DNA of 64,000 nucleotides, from the NCBI RefSeq assembly GCF_001679645.1, contig NZ_LRUN01000043.1:1-64000 (forward strand). Direction: 5' to 3'. This stretch comes from Pseudomonas bananamidigenes (GTDB taxonomy: Bacteria > Pseudomonadota > Gammaproteobacteria > Pseudomonadales > Pseudomonadaceae). Shown one piece after another: positions 7,579 to 14,903 of this stretch (the first letter of the stretch is position 1; each line of letters opens with the position of its first letter). The position numbers were made by a program, and so were the translations under genes. The notes under the pieces were generated by a model. That model saw only the letters and a program-made list of their open reading frames with translations. It made no database searches and was not told the DNA's origin.

Positions 7579-8300
7579 TGACAAACCTATTCGCAACTCA
7601 AGCGACCGCCCAGGAAATCAAGCCAGGCGAGCTCATGTGTCCGATACCGATTACCGTAAATGACCGGGCTGCGACGCGCGAAGCGATCATCAAAAAGGTC
7701 CGTTCATTGAACACGACGTTCGTAGAGCGTTCTTCGTGGGGGGCCGTGAAGGGCAAGCCAGATATGGTGATGGACTGGGACTACACCATGATCGCCCTCC
7801 ACCACGCCGGCCGCAGCCATAGCTGCACACCTGGTGCCGAGCAGATGCAGGAAATCCAGAAGGGGCACCTAAGCCAGAAATACGACGATATCGGGTATCA
7901 CTTCGGCATCGATTGCACGGGGCAAGTCTACGAGGGGCGCGACATTCGGCTTCAAGGTTCGAGTGTCTTGAAATTCAATACAGGCTTGATCGGCATTGTG
8001 TTGCTGGAGAACCTAACGACACCAGAAGAGGGCGGGGATTGGGTCGCCAAGGGCCGGGTTGCGCTCGACACCCTCGGATACAGCACGACCAATGTGATAC
8101 CTGCTGCTCAGATCACCGCGTTGATGCATCTGATCGACGCGCTGAAGAGTGTCTTCGTGATCAAGCATTTTGGCGGTCACCGGGAATACCCAGGTCAAGC
8201 ATCTGAAGGCAAGATCTGTCCCGGAAATATCGGCATGGAGTTGGTCAGGAATCTCAGAGCAAAAACTCAACTACTCCCACCTCCGGCGCCGCAACAATGA
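7578..8300 (+). CDS. Peptidoglycan amidase effector (Amidase_2/PGRP fold)
   Basis: This 240-residue protein matches the N-acetylmuramoyl-L-alanine amidase (Amidase_2/PGRP) fold, which cuts between the glycan and stem peptide of peptidoglycan. Visible motifs are MIALHHAG (metal-binding histidine), YHFGIDCTGQVYEGRD and FGGHREYPG...CPG with another likely zinc ligand. There is no signal peptide, which fits delivery by type VI secretion on the PAAR protein encoded just upstream. The ATG at 7578 shares a base with the PAAR stop and has GGAGGG upstream. A small membrane-anchored protein is encoded immediately after it. A lysis enzyme of phage origin is the alternative, but the PAAR linkage argues against it. 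Confidence 0.85.
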   Translation: MTNLFATQATAQEIKPGELMCPIPITVNDRAATREAIIKKVRSLNTTFVERSSWGAVKGKPDMVMDWDYTMIALHHAGRSHSCTPGAEQMQEIQKGHLSQKYDDIGYHFGIDCTGQVYEGRDIRLQGSSVLKFNTGLIGIVLLENLTTPEEGGDWVAKGRVALDTLGYSTTNVIPAAQITALMHLIDALKSVFVIKHFGGHREYPGQASEGKICPGNIGMELVRNLRAKTQLLPPPAPQQ

Positions 8301-8584
8301 AGAAACTGATTGCCCTGATAGTTCTGGTTCTGGTGACAGTGCTTTACGTTGGGTATTACGAAGCGCTTGAGGATGGGGACATCGAAACGATCCTGTTCAT
8401 CAAGAAGCATCCGACGTTTCAGATGAAGTTTTACAATATCCACGCCAATGACGGGGAGATTCGTCAAGTCGAACGACTCACGGAGCAGGAGCGTAAGTGG
8501 ATCGTTGATTACTGCAGGTATCGGCTCGGCATCGACACCGATCTGAAAACGCAAGATGACGTTGAAATTTGCAGGAAGAAATAG
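8297..8584 (+). CDS. Small membrane-anchored protein, probable immunity protein
   Basis: This 95-residue protein starts with a lysine pair and a hydrophobic stretch (LIALIVLVLVTVLYVGYY), a signal anchor that would put the rest in the periplasm. The remainder is charged (EQERKWIVDYCRYRLG) with two cysteines. Its ATG overlaps the amidase stop (ATGA), so the two are translationally coupled. An immunity protein guarding the periplasm is expected at this position, but no immunity family was recognised, so the role is inferred from context. Confidence 0.7.
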   Translation: MKKLIALIVLVLVTVLYVGYYEALEDGDIETILFIKKHPTFQMKFYNIHANDGEIRQVERLTEQERKWIVDYCRYRLGIDTDLKTQDDVEICRKK

Positions 8585-8596
8585 CTCAGCAGATAA

Positions 8597-8619
8597 AAAA
8601 GGCCTCTTAGAGGCCTTTT
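8597..8619. terminator. Bidirectional terminator
   Basis: A GGCCTC/GAGGCC stem with a 3-base loop is flanked by A and T runs on both sides. It lies between the converging immunity gene and the MvaT-family gene and can serve both. Confidence 0.85.
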
Positions 8620-8631
8620 ACTCAAGCTGCG

Positions 8632-8997
8632 TTATTTGCGAACCCAGCTTTCCACTTCGTCGGAACCGTGCTTGGTTTTCCACTCTTTGAGCGTCTTGTG
8701 GTTACCGCCTTTGGTTTCAACCACTTCACCGGTATGCGGATTCTTGTAGGCCTTCAGCTCGCGAGGCTTGCGTTTGCCAGGTGGCGCCGCTGGTGTTGAA
8801 GCGCGTTTCGTGCTCTGCGGATCCAGCAGGTTGATGATGTGCTTGAGGCTGAAACCGTACTGATCGAGCAGTTCGCGCAGCTTGGTTTCGAACTCGATCT
8901 CTTTTTTCAACGCGCCATCGCTCTTCAGTGCTTCCAAAGCTTGAAGCTGTTCGGCGAGGTGTTTCTCAAGCTGGCGGTATTCGGCGAGTTTGGACAT
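8632..8997 (-). CDS. MvaT-family H-NS-like nucleoid protein (island copy)
   Basis: This 121-residue protein has the layout of MvaT/MvaU: an N-terminal coiled coil for oligomerisation (SKLAEYRQLEKHLAEQLQAL), a second helical segment (FETKLRELLDQYGFSLK) and a Pro/Ala/Lys linker. The C-terminal DNA-binding motif follows (YKNPHTGEVVETKGGNHKT, LKEWK, ESWVRK). MvaT proteins bind AT-rich DNA in the minor groove and silence transferred genes. A copy on an island may silence the island's own cargo, such as the AT-rich SEFIR-NACHT gene, or work with the host MvaT. AAGGA precedes the ATG at 8997. Pmr on plasmid pCAR1 is the known precedent for a mobile copy. Confidence 0.93.
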   Translation of the reverse strand: MSKLAEYRQLEKHLAEQLQALEALKSDGALKKEIEFETKLRELLDQYGFSLKHIINLLDPQSTKRASTPAAPPGKRKPRELKAYKNPHTGEVVETKGGNHKTLKEWKTKHGSDEVESWVRK

Positions 8998-9059
8998 GTG
9001 AATTCCTTGTTGTGTTTTAGCGATATCTATCTGAAGTGTATTACAGCACGGAGTTCAGC

Positions 9060-9248
9060 TCACTTGCGCCCCTTCAACTGCTCTTCGATGTAGCTCATTT
9101 CGTTCTTGATCAAGTTGACCGTCAGTGTCTGAACATTCGAGACCTTGCCGGTTTTGATGTCCACGATTTTCATCAGCGCATTCAGGTGGTTTTTTCGCGC
9201 CTTCAAAGTGTCGGTCCAGTTCGCGCTGCTCAGTATTGGAGTGATCAT
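9060..9248 (-). CDS. Small protein of unknown function
   Basis: This 62-residue protein (MITPILSSANWTDTLKARK, then NHLNALMKIVDIKTGKVSNV, ending IEEQLKGRK) is mostly helical and basic. AGGA lies eight bases before the ATG. It is 62 bases upstream of the MvaT-family gene on the same strand. A hairpin separates it from the coiled-coil gene before it. No family was recognised. Confidence 0.55.
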   Translation of the reverse strand: MITPILSSANWTDTLKARKNHLNALMKIVDIKTGKVSNVQTLTVNLIKNEMSYIEEQLKGRK

Positions 9249-9274
9249 GATCTTTGTCCTGATGTGGTTCTAAA

Positions 9275-9294
9275 CAGCCCGCGTGAGCGGGCTG
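9275..9294 (-). terminator. Hairpin terminator after the coiled-coil gene
   Basis: CAGCCCGC pairs with GCGGGCTG over a 4-base loop, followed on the minus strand by TTTAG. It lies just beyond the stop of the gene at 9303-10166 and probably marks the end of the replication operon. Confidence 0.6.
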
Positions 9295-9302
9295 CTTCGG
9301 GT

Positions 9303-10166
9303 TCAAGCGGCCAGCAGATCCTCTGCGCTGATGGAGCGGGCTGCGGTGACTAGGTCTGAGTGACGAAGATCCAAATGGAAAGGACCGAATTGAGGTATAT
9401 CGAGCTTGGAGAAACCATATCCCGAGTACCCTCGGGCGTAGTCCGCCGCGAGTATCCGTGCGCCCAGGGCTACCAAGTGTTCCGCAGCGGCGTTCCACTG
9501 TTCTTCCAGAGTCAGCTTTACAGCGCTCAGGGCCGATTCTTTTGCATCGTTCTCCCGCTGCTGTGCAGTGGCGATTTGCGCTTCAAGGGAGTCGAGCTCA
9601 GCCTGCAAGGCCTCCATGATGAGTTCCTGTCTTCTGACATGCTCATCGGTGGCGGCGAGTTGTTTGGCTGCCTTCTGCATTTCGCTGTTAGCGGATTTCT
9701 CTCCGTCGCTATCACCACTCGCAAGGCTACGTGCATACAGGCTTGCAGCATCTCGCTCTGCCTGCTGTGCCTTCTCCAGCGATTGCTGCGCATCCGACTG
9801 AATGGTCTGAAGGCGTTGGCTCAGATGCGATTGTGTCTGCTTCAGCGTTTCGACTTCGGCAGCCGCTTCGGACATGGTCTGGATCGACTTTGTCCTGATT
9901 TCTTCGACGTGCTCAATGCGCTCCAAGTAAGCCATCTTCTCTTCGATACGACTGATCGCGGATGGAATTGCTCGCAAGCGGCATTCGGCACTGGAGTATC
10001 GGTCCATGGCGGCACTCCTTTCAGGGCTTCCTATCATGTTGCCGATTGGACTGTAGTTGTTAGGCGCATTGCTCCATTCGGCGTGTAAGATGGGAAGACT
10101 GTTTTGAATGGTTTCTTGCTCTGCAATCAAAGCGGCGAGTTGATGTTTCAGTTCATTCATTGTCAT
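9303..10166 (-). CDS. Coiled-coil protein of unknown function downstream of the primase
   Basis: This 287-residue protein is dominated by coiled coil from about residue 60 to 215 (RIEEKMAYLERIEHVEEI; VETLKQTQSHLSQRLQTIQS; LIMEALQAELDSLEAQIA). A short globular C-terminus follows (YARGYSGYGFSKLDIPQFGP). It has no signal peptide, membrane segment or nucleotide-binding motif. AAGGA lies eight bases before the ATG at 10166. It follows the primase on the same strand after an 88-base gap, so it may be co-transcribed and have a role in replication or maintenance. That is a guess from position. Confidence 0.65.
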   Translation of the reverse strand: MTMNELKHQLAALIAEQETIQNSLPILHAEWSNAPNNYSPIGNMIGSPERSAAMDRYSSAECRLRAIPSAISRIEEKMAYLERIEHVEEIRTKSIQTMSEAAAEVETLKQTQSHLSQRLQTIQSDAQQSLEKAQQAERDAASLYARSLASGDSDGEKSANSEMQKAAKQLAATDEHVRRQELIMEALQAELDSLEAQIATAQQRENDAKESALSAVKLTLEEQWNAAAEHLVALGARILAADYARGYSGYGFSKLDIPQFGPFHLDLRHSDLVTAARSISAEDLLAA

Positions 10167-10254
10167 GTTCGTTGTCCTTTATGAGTTTGATTTGAGTGAT
10201 TCGGCTGGCGAGGCCGGGAATTAGCCGGCGTTACCTCGATCAGCAGCGTTGCCC

Positions 10255-13170
10255 TCAGGCAGCCCGTGCCTCGCCGTCATCCGTTCCCGGAATCACTTTC
10301 ACGATGTAGCAGCGCTGCTGGCCCAGGCCGGGCAGACGCACCAAACTCGATGCCTTACCGTCGCTGCTCGGTTCCAGCACACCGCGCTGCAGGAGCTCCT
10401 TGTTCACTGCCGTTAAGTTCATGCCTCGGAAGATCTCCGAGCGCCACGCCTCGGTCAGCACGTAGTAGGTGTTGGTGGTGTGCATGGTGTCGCCCATGCC
10501 GTGCTCCAGTGTCTTGCGAAAGCCGAGGCGGTCGATGGTGCGCGGGCCGTGTTCGTCAATCTTGGCGGCCGCCGATTCCCAGCGGGTGAAACGGCTTTCG
10601 CCGAAGCGCTCGATGACCTGGCGCAGCCGCGCCAAGATCGCATCGCCCTCGAAGTTACCGGCACCTCCGCGCTCGTGGAGCCAGGCGTTCAAGCACACCC
10701 GAGCGGCGGTGGTGGCGGTGCCTTCCGGCCAGCCGGTAATGCCCATCGCGGTGGCCAGCTCGCCGGCGGCAGCTGCAAGGCCGAAGCGAGCGGCGGCACG
10801 GTGTGCTTGACCGCTGGCGGACGCCGGGAGCGCTTGGGCAATAAAGCCTTCCAGCGTGCGGCGCAGGATTGCCGCCCAGCCGTGGCGCTTGCCGGGTTCG
10901 CACAGTGCGGTCAGAAAGGCGGTCAGTGGGGTGCCGTAGTAGTTCGCCACCCGCGCTTTGAGTGCGTCGGACAGAGCGGCGGCGTCTTCGAAACCGTTGA
11001 GCGTGTCGAACATGCCAAGGCCTTTGCTGGCATCGGCCGGGACAGCGAGCATGCGCACCTCCATGCCGGCTTTCAGCTCCTTGTTTGCTTCGGCCATGTG
11101 CTGCGCCAATGTCTTCTCGCCCGTGGACAAAAACAGCAAACGCCACTCCTGCACCTGTCGGCCCGCTTGGCCTCGATCATTGGCGCGGGCCTTGCCGGTG
11201 CCGTTGCCGAGCATGTACACCGTCTCGCCGATGATCCGGGCATCACACATGCCGATTTCATCGAGCACCAGTAGTCCATCCGAATGCGCGGCAGCGATCG
11301 ACTCCAGCGCGTTGTCGGTCGAGCGCCACGAGCGCACCAGACGCGGGCCTCCGTAGATCGATGCGGCAACTTGCAGGTGGGTGGTCTTGCCGCCGGAGCT
11401 GTCGCCGTACAGGTGAAAGCCGCCCGATTCGTGGCCGAGCATGTGCAGCAACGGACCGGCGAAGGCCACGCCGACGACAAACGCCAAGCGATGATTGCCG
11501 ATGCACAGCACGCCGATCTGCTGCTGCCACTGTTCCAACGTGCCCGCTTCGCTGATCGGCGGAAGTTGCGCGCCGGCCTCGTAGAAGTGCAAGTGTTCCG
11601 CGTGCATGCCGACCTGCTGCTCGGGCAACAGAAAGGCGTTGTCATGCCAACCCAAACGAGTGACCAGACGCGCACGTTGGGCACTGTCGAAGCCGCCCAG
11701 GTAACTCTGCAAATCGTTGCGTGCGTTGCGACCCGAACGACTGCCGGCCAGACGCAACCCCATGTCTACCAGCGGGCCGAGCACATCCTTGCCGAAGTCG
11801 CCGGTCATGGTGCGCGCCGGAATGTTCCAGCGCTTCTTGGTGCCATCGGGGTCGTCGAACTCGACCAGCAAGCCCCAGTTGTGGCCTTTTTCGTCACGGG
11901 TACGCGCAAGGATTGCCAGCGGCGAACACACCGGACGTGCCTCACCGTCGTCGCCCGCATAAAACACACCTTCGGGCGTCAGTCGAAAGCCACCGGGCAT
12001 CAGATCGTTTTTCGATTTTGCCGGGCGCTTGGTTGCTGCTTTAGGTTTCGCTTCCGGCTCTGGTTCCTGCTTGGGTTCGACCTGGGCAAGCGGTTTTTCT
12101 TCGATCACACCGAACAGCTCGCCGCCGCTTTCCAGCGCGGTGAAGTGGCCGGCGGTCCAGCCTTTGTCGAGGGCATCGGCGGCATCGTCGCCGTCATCCC
12201 ATTGACCACCCTTGGCAAACGCGGCGCGGTCGTTCTTCAGCGTCGGCTTGCGTTTGAACACCTCCAGCGCGATGACCCGGACCGAAGCGGCGCCGATTTC
12301 GCGCAGCTTTTCGGCAACGATAGCCATGCAGGCTTTACCGCTGTCGTCGTTGTCCGGCCACAACAACACGTCGCGTCCCTTGAGCGGCGTCAGGTCGGCT
12401 TTGTGCCAGGAGTTGGAGCCGTTCAGCCAGCAGGTGGCCACGTAGTCCGGCAGCAACTCGGCGGCGGCATCCGCAGCTTTCTCGCCTTCGCACAAAACCA
12501 CTGGTGCATCAGCGCGCTGAGTCAGTTCATCAAGGCGCAGCAGCGGGCGCGCATCCGGCAGCCCCTGCCATCGCCATTGCTGGGTTTGGCTATCGGCGCG
12601 CTGACACCATGTCAGGGGCGCAAAGACCTTCTTCGGCTTGCCGTCTTCATCCGGGCCGAGGTCGAAACGATACAGCGCCATGAGCGGCTGACCCTGCAGG
12701 TCGCGGTAGATCCACACCTTGGACGGCACGCCGTGTTCACGGTGCTTGGCCGGACACTTGTTCATGGCCTCGGCCGGGATCGGCTGGATGGCGTTCCATG
12801 TCGGCGCCTTGGGCTTACTCGGGGTGGCCATGATCTTGGCGGCGCCGGGTGCAACGTTCAGCCAGTCCGCCAGTTTGTAGCAGGCTTCAACGTCGGTGCC
12901 GCCGTCCAGATAGCGCACCAGATCGATCAGGTCGCCGCCTTTGTCGCCGGTGGCAAAATCCGCCCAGGTGCCCTTGCTCAAATTGACCTTGAGCGATCCG
13001 GCGCGTTTGTCGCTGCGGGTCGGATTCGGGGCGGTGTATTCCTTGCCGCCGTCCACGCGCTTGCCGTTGGGCAGCCAGTGCGATAAGACACGATCAATGC
13101 CTTTCAGCGCGGCAGCTTTCACATCGGCAAACCTTGGACGTTTCGCGGTGCTGTTCGGGCGTTCGCTCAT
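10255..13170 (-). CDS. Primase-helicase with Toprim-like and DUF927 domains
   Basis: This 971-residue protein probably starts replication of the excised element. Residues 20-105 resemble the N-terminal region of phage-type primases (LSKGTWADFATGDKGGDLI). A Toprim-like domain lies at about 220-300 (VVLCEGEKAADAAAE; LLWPDNDDSGKA). A Pro/Lys/Glu linker (355-390) leads into a DUF927 helicase-like ATPase (395-700) with Walker A GDSSGGKTT near 589 and Walker B LLVLDEIG near 632. The large primase-helicase arrangement is that of P4-type alpha proteins and of many satellites, although here the ATPase is DUF927. Its ATG overlaps the upstream stop (ATGA) and GAGG lies eight bases before it. Confidence 0.92.
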   Translation of the reverse strand: MSERPNSTAKRPRFADVKAAALKGIDRVLSHWLPNGKRVDGGKEYTAPNPTRSDKRAGSLKVNLSKGTWADFATGDKGGDLIDLVRYLDGGTDVEACYKLADWLNVAPGAAKIMATPSKPKAPTWNAIQPIPAEAMNKCPAKHREHGVPSKVWIYRDLQGQPLMALYRFDLGPDEDGKPKKVFAPLTWCQRADSQTQQWRWQGLPDARPLLRLDELTQRADAPVVLCEGEKAADAAAELLPDYVATCWLNGSNSWHKADLTPLKGRDVLLWPDNDDSGKACMAIVAEKLREIGAASVRVIALEVFKRKPTLKNDRAAFAKGGQWDDGDDAADALDKGWTAGHFTALESGGELFGVIEEKPLAQVEPKQEPEPEAKPKAATKRPAKSKNDLMPGGFRLTPEGVFYAGDDGEARPVCSPLAILARTRDEKGHNWGLLVEFDDPDGTKKRWNIPARTMTGDFGKDVLGPLVDMGLRLAGSRSGRNARNDLQSYLGGFDSAQRARLVTRLGWHDNAFLLPEQQVGMHAEHLHFYEAGAQLPPISEAGTLEQWQQQIGVLCIGNHRLAFVVGVAFAGPLLHMLGHESGGFHLYGDSSGGKTTHLQVAASIYGGPRLVRSWRSTDNALESIAAAHSDGLLVLDEIGMCDARIIGETVYMLGNGTGKARANDRGQAGRQVQEWRLLFLSTGEKTLAQHMAEANKELKAGMEVRMLAVPADASKGLGMFDTLNGFEDAAALSDALKARVANYYGTPLTAFLTALCEPGKRHGWAAILRRTLEGFIAQALPASASGQAHRAAARFGLAAAAGELATAMGITGWPEGTATTAARVCLNAWLHERGGAGNFEGDAILARLRQVIERFGESRFTRWESAAAKIDEHGPRTIDRLGFRKTLEHGMGDTMHTTNTYYVLTEAWRSEIFRGMNLTAVNKELLQRGVLEPSSDGKASSLVRLPGLGQQRCYIVKVIPGTDDGEARAA

Positions 13171-13439
13171 ATGTCAGCCCTCGGCAGAAACAGCGCGTCG
13201 TTGATGTCGTCGATCAGCGCTTTGGCCATCTCGCCCAGGTACAAGGCGGGCCAACTGAAGCGCTCGCCGTGGTCACTCATGGCAGCGTCGAAATTGAGCT
13301 GGTTCGCGTGATGCTGCAGCAACGACACCATCTCCAGTGCGTCTTCGACGGGTACACCGGCATTCACCCGAAACAGCTTCAGGTCGGTGGCATTAACGCG
13401 AGAAAAGGTAGCGTGGCCCGGAGTGGTGGAAATGCTCAT
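13167..13439 (-). CDS. DUF3077-type small protein
   Basis: This 90-residue protein has the DUF3077 pattern: an N-terminal LFRVNAGVPVEDALEMVSLL segment followed by helices (PALYLGEMAKALIDDINDAL). The function is unknown. Its start and stop overlap its neighbours by ATGA on both sides, so it is translationally coupled to the primase. The arrangement suggests an accessory or regulatory role in element replication, but nothing in the sequence proves it. Confidence 0.75.
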   Translation of the reverse strand: MSISTTPGHATFSRVNATDLKLFRVNAGVPVEDALEMVSLLQHHANQLNFDAAMSDHGERFSWPALYLGEMAKALIDDINDALFLPRADI

Positions 13440-13720
13440 AGCGCACCGCCTTTCTGCACGGCAGGTGTTGAAGTGGTGTCACCGTGCATGGCCAGCGTTT
13501 TGATCAACCCGAGGGTGCCGCGCACGTCCCAGAGGACGGCGGCAATCACATGATTGGCAAGGCGCGAGGATTCGTTTTCGAAGTGATCCTCCAGCAGAGT
13601 CAGCACCGAGTCGGCACGGGCAATGGCGCAGGTGATAGCGTCGATGGGTACACCGGCTTCTGCGGTTGGATTCACGCAGAGCAGATCTTCGGGCAGGGCA
13701 AAACTCAGGGCGCTGTTCAT
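13436..13720 (-). CDS. Small replication-operon protein, DUF3077-like
   Basis: This 94-residue protein (MNSALSFALPEDLLCVNPTA, then GVPIDAITCAIARADSVL and SSRLANHVIAAVLWDVRGTL) resembles DUF3077/DUF6124 proteins in its GVPIDA helix start and hydrophobic C-terminal helix. AGGCGG lies six bases before the ATG at 13720. It overlaps both neighbours by ATGA. The same frame stays open far upstream (to 14215), but the coupled ATG with its own ribosome site is the likelier start. Confidence 0.7.
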   Translation of the reverse strand: MNSALSFALPEDLLCVNPTAEAGVPIDAITCAIARADSVLTLLEDHFENESSRLANHVIAAVLWDVRGTLGLIKTLAMHGDTTSTPAVQKGGAL

Positions 13721-13875
13721 TGGGCACCGCCTGCGGTTTCGAGTGCGCGGGCTTTGGCCATGTGAGCGTTGTAGCGGGAGAGGCGTGTAGCGAGGCTGGA
13801 GTTGGCGTGTAAAGCGGCGAGAGCCATTGCACGGTGTGCAGCGGCGCGAATTTTGGACGGATTGAGGGCGTGCAT
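13717..13875 (-). CDS. 52-residue basic protein, first gene after the antisense-RNA leader
   Basis: This short protein (MHALNPSKIRAAAHRAMALA, then LHANSSLATRLSRYNAHMAK, ending ETAGGAQ) is basic and alanine-rich. AGGAG lies nine bases before the ATG at 13875. This ribosome site sits inside the downstream target sequence of the proposed antisense RNA (13885-13920). Its stop overlaps the next start, so it is the entry point for coupled translation of the operon that ends with the primase. The function is unknown. Confidence 0.65.
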   Translation of the reverse strand: MHALNPSKIRAAAHRAMALAALHANSSLATRLSRYNAHMAKARALETAGGAQ

Positions 13876-13884
13876 CTGGCGAAG

Positions 13885-13920
13885 CTCCTATTGTTGAGGA
13901 GCTGCCACGTTCGTTACCAA
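13885..13920 (-). promoter_or_regulatory. Downstream target site of the C4-type antisense RNA
   Basis: On the minus strand it contains TTGGTAAC and, 17 bases later, ACAATAGGAG. Both are complementary to single-stranded segments of the upstream RNA (TTACCAA and TCCTATTGT). The second overlaps the ribosome site of the 52-residue gene. A 9-bp stem (AGCTGCCAC/GTGGCAGCT), formed with the end of the RNA segment, places one arm inside this site. Confidence 0.6.
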
Positions 13921-13934
13921 GCGAATGGGTGGCA

Positions 13935-14001
13935 GCTGTGCGCAGGTTGGTAAACCGGGACAATAGGAACCCGGCAGACCCGAAGGTCTCCCACGCACAG
14001 C
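13935..14001 (-). ncRNA. C4/CI-type antisense RNA (P4/P1 immunity RNA family)
   Basis: Read on the minus strand, GCTGTGCG and CGCACAGC close a domain holding two hairpins: AGACC-TTCG-GGTCT and CCGGG-TTCCTATTGT-CCCGG. The second loop is complementary over 9 bases to ACAATAGGA both upstream (14066-14088) and downstream (13885-13920). The TTACCAA after it is complementary to TTGGTAA at both sites. Two target pairs flanking a two-hairpin RNA is the layout of the P1/P7 C4 and P4 CI RNAs, which cause premature termination of the lytic or replication operon. Here it would silence the primase operon. Processing ends were not determined. Confidence 0.65.
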
Positions 14002-14065
14002 CGCCATAAAACGGATTCGCGGGCGCAAAAAAAGCGCCTGCAAAAGAGATATGGGCGCTGTTGCG

Positions 14066-14088
14066 CCTATTGTTCAACGGGTTACCAA
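14066..14088 (-). promoter_or_regulatory. Upstream target site of the C4-type antisense RNA
   Basis: On the minus strand it reads TTGGTAACCC, GTTGA and ACAATAGG, the same two words in the same order as the downstream site. It is the counterpart of seqA in the P4 leader. Confidence 0.55.
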
Positions 14089-14247
14089 GCCCGGTCGCTG
14101 AGTTTGCAGCGACGGCCAGAGAGTAACGTCCGTTTTTGGAAAGTGCAACTGCGCTGATGTCTTGCGGATTTTTCAGGTGCGGCATAAATTGTTCGGGCAT
14201 GTAGATTGACCTCAACGCCTCCGGATCGCCCCCGGAGCGTTTTCGTT

Positions 14248-14553
14248 TCAGGCGTGAGCTTCCCAGCGCAGGGAGATAGTGGGCAGATATCCAGCCTCAA
14301 TCAGGGCATGGGCATCTTCGTAAGCGTCAATCTGCTGGCCTTCATCCACGACCACTACGCCGAACTTTTCGCAGTGAAGTGCGAGGAGGCACCAGGTGCC
14401 GTCTGCCCATTTGAGTACGCTAACCACGCGCCCTTTTTTTTCTTCACGACTGCGAAAGCGTTCGAAGCGCTGCATGGTTTGGGAGGTGAAACCAACGCCA
14501 CGAAGAATCGAAAACGGATGCATCAGTGCTCTGCTGGCGATCTTGATATTCAT
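14248..14553 (-). CDS. Conserved-looking island protein of unknown function
   Basis: This 101-residue protein (MNIKIASRALMHPFSILRGV, then KKGRVVSVLKWADGTWCLLA and EDAHALIEAGYLP) is probably a small alpha/beta fold. The ATG at 14553 is taken because AAGGTGG lies just before it and because it overlaps the AlpA stop (ATGA). It is the third gene of the early operon after the HTH and AlpA genes and immediately precedes the antisense-RNA leader. No family was recognised. Confidence 0.7.
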   Translation of the reverse strand: MNIKIASRALMHPFSILRGVGFTSQTMQRFERFRSREEKKGRVVSVLKWADGTWCLLALHCEKFGVVVVDEGQQIDAYEDAHALIEAGYLPTISLRWEAHA

Positions 14554-14903
14554 GCGGCCACCTTGTTTCGAGCCGCGATGCGTGCACGATTCCAATTCAA
14601 AACTTCAGCCAATACCCAAGCCACAGGCGCGCCTCGGGCGTTGCTATCGGTGAGCTTCACTGCCTGCGGAAACCCGCTCTCTGGCTGGTTCATGAGCTTG
14701 TAAACGGTTGCGCGTCCCACGCCTGTCAAAGCCATGACCTGATTAATGCGAATCAACGTTGCGGAGGGATCGTAGCGACCAATATCCAAGCCGCTCGCAT
14801 TGGCCGGCCGGGGTGCAGAATTGGCTGTGCTGATTTGATCGATGATGGTGGTGGGGGGCGCCGGGATTTCGAGGATCTTCATGTTGGGTTTGCAGTCATT
14901 CAC
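14550..14903 (-). CDS. alpA: AlpA-family transcriptional regulator
   Basis: This 117-residue protein carries the AlpA DNA-binding domain at about 50-105: LIRINQVMALTGVGRATVYK, LMNQPESGFPQAVKL and VAWVLAEVLNWNRARI. AlpA/Vis proteins of P4-like and CP4-57-like elements act as regulators and excision factors. The GTG at 14903 is the likely start because GGGAGG lies nine bases before it and it overlaps the preceding stop (GTGA). The alternative ATG at 14882 has no ribosome site. It lies between the small HTH gene and the 101-residue gene in one coupled operon. Confidence 0.88.
   Translation of the reverse strand: MNDCKPNMKILEIPAPPTTIIDQISTANSAPRPANASGLDIGRYDPSATLIRINQVMALTGVGRATVYKLMNQPESGFPQAVKLTDSNARGAPVAWVLAEVLNWNRARIAARNKVAA

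Larger units (their letters stand above)
13876..14200 (-). other. Operon leader with a possible translated ORF (Ash-like)
   Basis: This 325-base leader has an ATG at 14200 with GAGGT eight bases upstream. It opens a frame MPEQFMPHLKNPQDISAVAL, then AVAANSATGLGNPLNN and PFYGGCAWETFG, that runs through the antisense RNA and merges with the frame of the gene at 13436-13720 without a stop. P4-family leaders contain similar ORFs (Ash/orf types), whose translation affects pairing of the regulatory RNA. Whether a protein is made is uncertain. Confidence 0.35.

Noticed and set aside
14214-14240. AACGC-TCCGG inverted repeat before the leader as a terminator of the early operon
   Set aside because: On the transcribed (minus) strand it lacks a T run; the T run is on the other strand, so it would only stop opposing transcription.
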